From contig RWJK01000994.1 of assembly GCA_004335835.1 (NCBI GenBank), positions 3,334 to 29,630 on the forward strand: DNA of 26,297 nt, written 5' to 3'. The notes beneath the pieces were generated by a model. That model did not search any database. It saw only the letters and a program-made list of their open reading frames with translations, and had not been told where the DNA came from. Made by a program: the position numbers and the translations under genes. This DNA comes from Scenedesmus sp. ARA3 (taxonomy: Eukaryota; Chlorophyta; Chlorophyceae; Sphaeropleales; Scenedesmaceae). Below, in pieces: positions 20,903 through 26,297 of the stretch (the stretch's first letter is position 1; each line of letters opens with the position of its first letter).

Positions 20903-21776
20903 GGTGTTGTTGCCAGCCTCCCCTGGCTGGGTCAGTGGCTAGTGATGAGACGGGTAGAGTACATCCTAGTGGTTGCCTGCTTGTCACAGCTCTGCTGTGC
21001 AGGCAGCATGTAACTCCAATTTCATTGGATGATGAACGTGTGTCACGCCTAGCTATTTGCAAGTTACAAGTCCTAAGCATCAGAAGCAGGCAAGCTTGCT
21101 TGAACCTATGCTCTTCTGTGCGGCAAGTTAGAGAAGGACAAGGACAGGCCTGGTATGGGCCTGAGAGCTCTATCAAAAGAAGCCATTCTTATTCTACTAC
21201 TGCGCCTACAGCTGTAGCGCTGTACAAGACACAGCACTGCATGCACACCCATGGCCACAGACCCCGGCACGCAAGTGCTGCTTTGTATGAGATGGTCAAG
21301 CACTGCTTGCGGCATACTATGCACGACTGAGTCTTCTGTCAACATGGCTCTGCTCAGCAGAGTCCGCTGCTGTTGCTTCTGATCATGCCAACAACACCAA
21401 TCAACCCACGTGATGTCACCAAACCAGGAGGTCCCCTGCCACCCCAGATAGGATGCTTGAAGACCTCCCCAACACAAACACCTCAAACCAGCTGCCTTTT
21501 GCTGCAGCCACAACGGCTGTCCCCTCGCTGCTGCTGCGCCCTTAGTCGCACACTGACAACTCTGTGTCCGCCTGCCAGCACACCTCACTGCAGATAATCC
21601 CTGTGGCACACCCAACACAACACCCACACGCCCATTTCCGCGCCCATTTTGGTCTTATGCTCCCATGCAAACTGCAAACTCTCTCTTCACAACTGCACAC
21701 TCACTGTCAGCAACTTTATTTGTACATGTACATGCGCGTCAGCAGCAGCACCACCGCCACCACTGAATCAGCCACC
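20903..21776. other. Intergenic space between two convergent genes
   Basis: About 870 bases between the PPTase stop (+) and the PEBP stop (-). It must contain both 3' UTRs. TGTAA at 21009-21013 on the plus strand suits PPTase. On the minus strand the nearest TGTAA is at 21064-21068, about 710 bases beyond the PEBP stop. No gene recognised. Confidence 0.5.
21009..21013 (+). promoter_or_regulatory. Candidate polyadenylation signal (TGTAA) of the PPTase gene
   Basis: TGTAA 107 bases after the PPTase stop codon; typical motif and spacing for green-algal mRNA. Confidence 0.4.
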
Positions 21777-22146
21777 TCACTCCCCTGCTGCTGTCTTGAA
21801 GAAGCAAGCAGCAACTGGATCTCCCAGCTGGTGTGCCTTGGCCCACACGTCAGCATGGAACTTGGCACGCTGCTCGTGCTGCTTGGCAGGCAGCAGCACA
21901 CCCTCAGGCTGCATGCAACACAGCATAAGTTCAGCAGCATGTTGGGCAGCAGAGCAGCAGGCAGTGGACAAGTGAGGAGTCACACCACTGGCTGTTTGTA
22001 GCATACTGGGGGTGGGCTGCCAGATGCTGTGATTATGTGATTACTACGTGCGCTGAGTCGAGCACAAGGCTACCCGTCCACCTAGAGGTCAGGCAGAAGA
22101 TCGGCAGTTGCAACAAATTGCAAGGCTTCATAACGCTGCTGCTGCG

Positions 22147-22189
<43 letters not shown>

Positions 22190-22383
22190 TAATGCTTGTC
22201 TTGCTAGCACATGCCACTAGCGGCGCTAGTGGCCATTGCTGAACCTCCAGCGCTGAATTGTCTAACCGTGCCCGCCCCACCTGCTCGTACAGCAGGAAGA
22301 TGTAGCGGTGCGTGCCGCGTGGCGGCGTGGGGCCTGCATACTCCGTCACTGTGAAGCCCTTGGACACATCCCCGCCTGCTGGC

Positions 22384-22430
<47 letters not shown>

Positions 22431-23724
22431 GACCACGCTGTGACGCAGGCAGGTGTGAGCATGCATATCTCAGGCGTGCAATGCTCGCTTGTTGTGCGTG
22501 ACAGCCTGGCAGCCAATATGCAGTACCTGGCAGCTTGAGGTTCAGGCGGGAGTCAGCAGGCTTTGCGTTCAACCTGCAGGCCCAAATGCGCAGCAGCCCT
22601 GTGCACACGCCCTGCACTGCAGGGTGATCTCCTTGGTTTGTTGCACATTGCTTTGTACACTGCCGCCACAGCTGCAGCAGCTGCGCACCTGGGATGTTTG
22701 CCACAATCCAGTGCAGCCATTCCCGCATGGCAGGGTTGTCAGGGCTGGGTGCATCGGGGTCCACCATGATCAGCGTGTGCCGCTTGCCTGCTGCTCCAGC
22801 AAACTCCACCGTGGGAGCACGGGCTGCCTGGTGAAGGCATGTGCAGCGGGACAGCAAGCAGGTAAGGCGGTCTGTTTGCTAGTTTAAAAGGTGTTGCACA
22901 AGCTGTAGAGACAGTTGGGAGTGCCCTGGTCAGCTGGTGACTGCAGGTTAGTCGCATGTTGGTGAGCTTTAAAACAACATATTCCAGCCACCTGGAAAAG
23001 GGCCTATATTACAATCGTCCTACGTCCTGCAATTCACTTCAAACACCCATGTGCCTGGTGTTATGCCTGCACAGCAACTCGTGCAAGGTTCATGGTGGTG
23101 TGGGCATGGTTGTTACAGGCTGACACCCGCAGCCGCAATTGGCATAGAACGATATTACAAGTCACATGTGTTTCCTGACATATGTTGCAGCTGCTTACTT
23201 GATAGGCTAGGGCACACTGAAACGTGAGCGCCACCAAGTTGCTCAGCAGTGCTGGTGCTGCTGTGCTGCTGAGCTGCTGCTGGCACGCGTCTGCATCAAC
23301 GCCTGGTTTGCAGGCGCTCGTGCTGGAGCGAGATGTATACATGGAGCTTGCAAAAGAGCCATGAAGCTTGCAAATGTCGTCTAGACGGTGCTGGACACTG
23401 ATCACGGAAGTATGTCTGCACAGCAGTGGCCAAAGGTCTCACCTGCGCCTTTCCGAGGTGCTGTCCGTCCTTGAAAGCACTTTCACCATACTTGATGGAC
23501 ATTTGAACGGTGTTCAGCACCGTCGGCGCAACGTCCTTGACCTCAGCCATTGTGTCGGTTCCGACAGACTTTCCAGCAGAAGCAATGACAGCAAGAGGCC
23601 GCCTAGATGCGCACTTTAAAATGGGTTGCACCCAACAATAGGGGTCGAGCTGGGCTGCGCGTATGAGGGGTGCCCTGGCAAGCAGCATCAAGAAGCAACA
23701 CAAAGCAAAGCTTCCAAGCTGCAT
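21777..23724 (-). CDS. PEBP-family protein, MFT-like, 4 exons, 215 aa
   Basis: PEBP proteins (FT, TFL1 and MFT in plants; RKIP in animals) bind anionic or lipid ligands and act as signalling regulators. Exons (minus order): 23724-23443, 22827-22689, 22375-22281, 21908-21777; 648 nt with matching phases. The ligand-pocket motifs are complete: [16 protein letters not shown] (DPDAPSP at 117-123), [15 protein letters not shown], and PRGTHRY with GTHR at 161-164. The C-terminus [18 protein letters not shown] matches the family end. At the FT-Tyr/TFL1-His switch position the residue is Trp (W131), followed by IPGG, as in MFT. The N-terminus before [12 protein letters not shown] adds about 58 residues, hydrophobic then basic, which may be a signal or organelle-targeting peptide. 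Starting at the second candidate ATG (23550) would instead give a 157-residue PEBP without it. Introns carry long CAG/CTG tracts. Confidence 0.9.
22151..22186 (-). repeat. CAG tract (sense) in PEBP intron 3
   Basis: Twelve CTG units on the plus strand are CAG in the sense of the PEBP gene, located mid-intron between exons 3 and 4. Confidence 0.85.
22385..22429 (-). repeat. CTG tract (sense) abutting the PEBP exon 3 acceptor
   Basis: Fifteen perfect CAG units on the plus strand are CTG in the gene's sense, the longest uninterrupted tract I found in the window. They end about ten bases before the acceptor CCAGCAG (exon 3 begins 22375). The acceptor has two AG options three bases apart; only the inner one keeps phase. 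Confidence 0.9.
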
Positions 23725-23828
23725 TGAGCAAGCACGCTTCGATATCTTCAAACCTTGCTACCTACCAAGTTGAGAGGTAGGCAGTTCAGGCGGTGATGGG
23801 ACGATGCACCCTCAGCACCTTGGACAGC

Positions 23829-23853
23829 TTGACAGGTAGCAGGTGCCTGTCAA
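23829..23853. repeat. Inverted repeat upstream of the PEBP gene
   Basis: Perfect eight-base arms ttgacagg and cctgtcaa flank nine bases. It lies about 105 bases upstream of the proposed PEBP ATG on the minus strand. It could be a protein-binding palindrome or a chance repeat. Confidence 0.5.
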
Positions 23854-24113
23854 ACTTCCGTCACGGCTGGAGGTATGTCAAGTCTGTTGAACTACACGAC
23901 ACAAGGGCTGGGTACATAATTTAGGTTCACTTTCTTCTATGGGCCGCGTGCCGTATCATACATACACCGCCAGCATAACAACAAGGTTGCAACTGAACTC
24001 AACTGAACGTCACATTCTTTAAAACAAGCACAGTGGATCACGCCGTTTAGAAGCATATGGGGTGTATGCGACAAATGTACACGTTATGAAAGCATATGTG
24101 GTATGAATGCCCC

Positions 24114-24134
24114 TGCCATCATGCCATGATGGCA
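24114..24134. repeat. Near-perfect palindrome around an ATG pair
   Basis: Ten-base arms tgccatcatg and catgatggca are separated by one C, so the whole 21 bases can form a hairpin. It overlaps candidate start codons at 24126 and 24129. Confidence 0.6.
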
Positions 24135-24306
24135 TGGTCAGCCCAGCTCTGCGACTCGGATGCAGCTAGCCTGCTCAGACGTGCTGGCATGAACGTATGG
24201 CAGAAATGTGGCCTGAACACTGGCACTACACTGTCAAGCATGACTCTTTTGGGGTAGTTTTGTTCCTTAAACTTCTTACCTGTTGATTTTTGCTGCTGCC
24301 TGGCAG

Positions 24307-25232
24307 CATATCCTGTTCTGCCAGTTGCTGTGGTTCTGGCAGCCCCAGGGCACGTCAGCATCAACCATCGCCTGGCAACACCGATAAAAAAGATCGTCGG
24401 CATAGTCGATCGTCTCTACAACGGCTTCAATCTGCTTGACAGTTCGCAATACGTGCGTGTTCGACGTTCTATTGTGAACGGCTTTGATGTGCGTATCTAA
24501 GCAGCAGGAGACAATGCACCCCCAGTTCAGAAGCAAGGTTATGTTTGCTTGTTTCACAGCCGAGACCTCCTTTAGCTTCGCCAGCGCTGGCGACCACACC
24601 GAGTGCGTTCAACAGTTCAAAGCAAAACAAGTCGTCAAACAAGGCAACAAACAACAACAACGGCAACAATAGACACGCTCAACGTTGCAGCACGCCTTCT
24701 TGCTGCGCTGAGAGGTGAGCCAGGCTTGGGGAGGTCGGATGGCAAGCCATGCTGTGGCTTGACTGTCTCAGCAGCTGCTGCTTCCAACACATCCCACCTA
24801 TGCGCATGCTCAGCTCTCATTGGTAGTGGGCTGCACGCTGTGTTGCTTCTATACTGCTTTACTGCATCATTCTGGCCAGCTACCTACACTGCATGTAAAC
24901 AGTGCTGCTCGTGCTATATGCTGCCTGCTTGCAGGAACCTGCTCGCCGCGTGGGTGGCCAGGGCCAGCAGGGCAGGCGTGCCGCGCCACCAGGTGGTGCA
25001 CTGGGTGCGGCGCAAGGCGGGCGGCAGCATCACGGTGTGGCGGCACCTGGCAGACGGCTCGCTGGGCGTGTCTGTGCCTTGCGTGGTATGCAAGGCGGCG
25101 CTGGCGCGCTTCGACCTGCGCGTGACCTGCATGGTGGCGCCAGGCCAGTGGTACTGCGGGCGCCTCACAGAGCCAGGCGCACCAACAGCAAAGGCAACGT
25201 CAGCTCAGCGCCGGTTCAAGTTCAAGAGTTAG
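24307..25232 (+). CDS. Cytidine-deaminase-fold protein, 3' exons (5' end unresolved)
   Basis: Three exons join in phase: 24307-24488 (acceptor ctggcag, donor GTGCGT), 24560-24714 (acceptor tttcacag, donor GTGAGC) and 24935-25232 (acceptor cttgcag, stop TAG). They give about 210 residues. Splicing exons two and three creates CCAERNLLAAW, and exon three has VSVPCVVCKAALARFDL. CAE plus PCxxC is the zinc and proton-shuttle signature of the cytidine deaminase superfamily: three Cys ligands and a catalytic Glu, all present. The spacing from the Glu to PCxxC is 48 residues, longer than the roughly 25-35 I recall for classical enzymes. The first exon encodes a helical part (IKKIVGIVDRLYNGFNLLD); the second is Ser/Asn/Lys-rich before CAE. 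The protein ends RRFKFKS. Substrate unknown: free nucleoside, RNA or DNA are all possible. The first exon is missing from my model. Exons one and two are AT-richer than exon three. Confidence 0.6.
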
Positions 25233-26297
25233 CTAGCAGCGTGATGGGGAGGTTGCAGGAGAGTTGCGATCAATGCGCCCAACTCATCTGCAATCAGGGG
25301 TGTCAAAGGCTCCTCGACTGTCTTTGGCGCGCAGTCTTGGCAAGGCTTTGTTCAGGATGTAATAGGAAGTCAGCTGGAACTAGTAGCTGTGAAGTCAGCA
25401 ACTGTGTATTGTGCACACAGCTCTGCACACCACAGCATCTTTGCAGATTGGGGTACCACAGTAGGCTGCCTCATGAAGGCAGCGATCGCGTGGATACAGG
25501 CACTTGCATCTGCTCAGTGCTGTGCTGTCGGCTCTTGAAGCTGGCTCGCAGTGCTGCAAGGTGTAGGGGCACTTTACTTTTTGAGCAGATGCAGTTGTTT
25601 GGTTTGCTGTGGATCTACCAGCTGCCACCACACTGTTCAGATCATTCTGATGCAAACGCAAGTGTCTCAACCAGTCGGTGTCACTGTCACTGTGTTTCTG
25701 TGCTGCACTTGCGGCTGCCTGATGCCGTATGGCACGCATGTGTTGTGTTTCTCGTGAGAAACCGTTGCGAGCACCTGCGTATTGCACCGTCAAGATGTAC
25801 TGCTGCATCTCCTGGGCAGCAATTTGAGACAAGCAGGTTGCTTGATGGAACCTGCTGTGGTGTCTTGCATGTCAGGGGTGTTGGTGGTGATCTGAGCAAT
25901 GTTGCCATGTCGTGCTGGGCAACGGCTTGCAGGATCTGCACATGCAGAACAGGATGCCAGCTTGAGCAATGCGCTACATGACGGTCATGCACCCTGGTTG
26001 TGCGTAAACAGGGCTCTGTAATCAGTTAGCTGTTTGTCGCCTTGACGGAACTCATCACTCTGATCAAATGCAATCTGCTGTCGGGCTTTGCTTGCTCAAC
26101 CAGGGTTTTTCTATTCTTTCTTGTGTAACATTGGGAGCGCGTATATGTGAGCAATCAGTACAAGATCTTCTCAGAAACACTAATGAATGGTTATGCAGCT
26201 CGCAGCGCTCGTCCCGTGGAGTGGTTGTTCTTGTAGCTGGATTATTGAAATGTAGCAGTGTGGAAGGTTGGGGCTTGGAGCTGTGATCGCTATGGTA
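25233..26297. other. Right-hand spacer, no gene recognised
   Basis: About 1.06 kb. The left part should be the 3' UTR of the deaminase-like gene, with TGTAA at 25358-25362 (126 bases past the stop). Further TGTAA motifs lie near 26018 and 26125. The open frames here lack domains, splice context or an ATG start. Something may begin beyond the right edge. Confidence 0.5.
25358..25362 (+). promoter_or_regulatory. Candidate polyadenylation signal (TGTAA) of the deaminase-like gene
   Basis: TGTAA 126 bases after the stop codon at 25230-25232; spacing fits a green-algal 3' UTR. Confidence 0.35.

Larger units (their letters stand above)
23725..24306. promoter_or_regulatory. Divergent upstream region of the PEBP gene and the deaminase-like gene
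   Basis: AT-richer than the neighbouring genes. It should hold the PEBP promoter and the 5' part of the deaminase-like gene. Two inverted repeats stand out, at 23829-23853 and 24114-24134. An ATG ATG pair at 24126-24131 opens a plus-strand frame of about 42 codons that could be a first exon of the deaminase-like gene, but I could not find a donor that clearly joins it in phase. Confidence 0.4.

Noticed and set aside
24119..24669. Minus-strand open frames over 24119-24669, including a hydrophobic start and a consensus GTAAGA donor near 24281
   Set aside because: They overlap antisense to plus-strand exons that join in phase to a deaminase motif. No ATG begins the main frame, and the plus-strand model explains more.
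1..26297. CRISPR array, tRNA, rRNA or intact transposon
   Set aside because: The repeats are trinucleotide slippage tracts and small duplications without spaced unique spacers. No tRNA T-loop motif with cloverleaf context, rRNA core or transposase domain was seen.
25240..26297. Open frames in the right-hand spacer on both strands
   Set aside because: No ATG-led frame with splice support, no recognised motif, and composition like UTR or spacer.

Overview
The window is nuclear DNA of a green alga (Chlorophyta). Supporting signs are densely intron-split genes with GT-AG introns of roughly 70-930 bases, GC-rich codon use in conserved exons, plastid-type starch enzymology, TGTAA motifs behind several stop codons, and massive CAG/CTG trinucleotide tracts in exons, introns and UTRs. 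The repeat load and gene style suggest Chlorophyceae, possibly Sphaeropleales (Scenedesmus/Tetradesmus-like). That rank is an inference; no marker gene fixes it. Exon structures below were built by hand from splice motifs, reading phase and remembered family sequences. They close to whole codon numbers but no transcript was consulted.

Layout. 1-474: no confident gene. 475-1425 (-): unrecognised protein with an Ala/Ser/Gln-rich first half and a helical C-terminal half. 1426-3338: gene-poor. 3339-11030 (-): a 15-exon DENN-domain protein of the plant type (1412 aa), in which the uDENN and cDENN modules are separated by about 800 residues of Gln/Ser/Ala-rich sequence. 11295-16716 (+): 11-exon large subunit of ADP-glucose pyrophosphorylase (520 aa), the committed enzyme of starch synthesis, divergent from the DENN gene across 264 bases. 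17666-18098 (+): a possible small three-exon gene (81 aa). 18293-20902 (+): 6-exon Sfp/AASDHPPT-type 4'-phosphopantetheinyl transferase (353 aa) with one GC-AG intron. 21777-23724 (-): 4-exon PEBP-family protein (215 aa) closest to the MFT type. 24307-25232 (+): 3' exons of a cytidine-deaminase-fold protein whose zinc motifs appear only after splicing. 25233-26297: no gene recognised.

The genes do not form a pathway. Starch synthesis (AGPase), carrier-protein activation (PPTase), Rab/membrane traffic (DENN) and a PEBP regulator are ordinary eukaryotic neighbours. No prophage, CRISPR array, tRNA, rRNA or intact transposon was seen.

The most interesting signals concern gene architecture: CTG tracts sitting where the polypyrimidine tract should be, two splice-site-containing micro-duplications in the AGPase gene, a stop-free 213-base intron inside the DENN low-complexity region, a GC-AG intron cutting a PPTase active-site motif, and a deaminase-like catalytic site reassembled across an intron.
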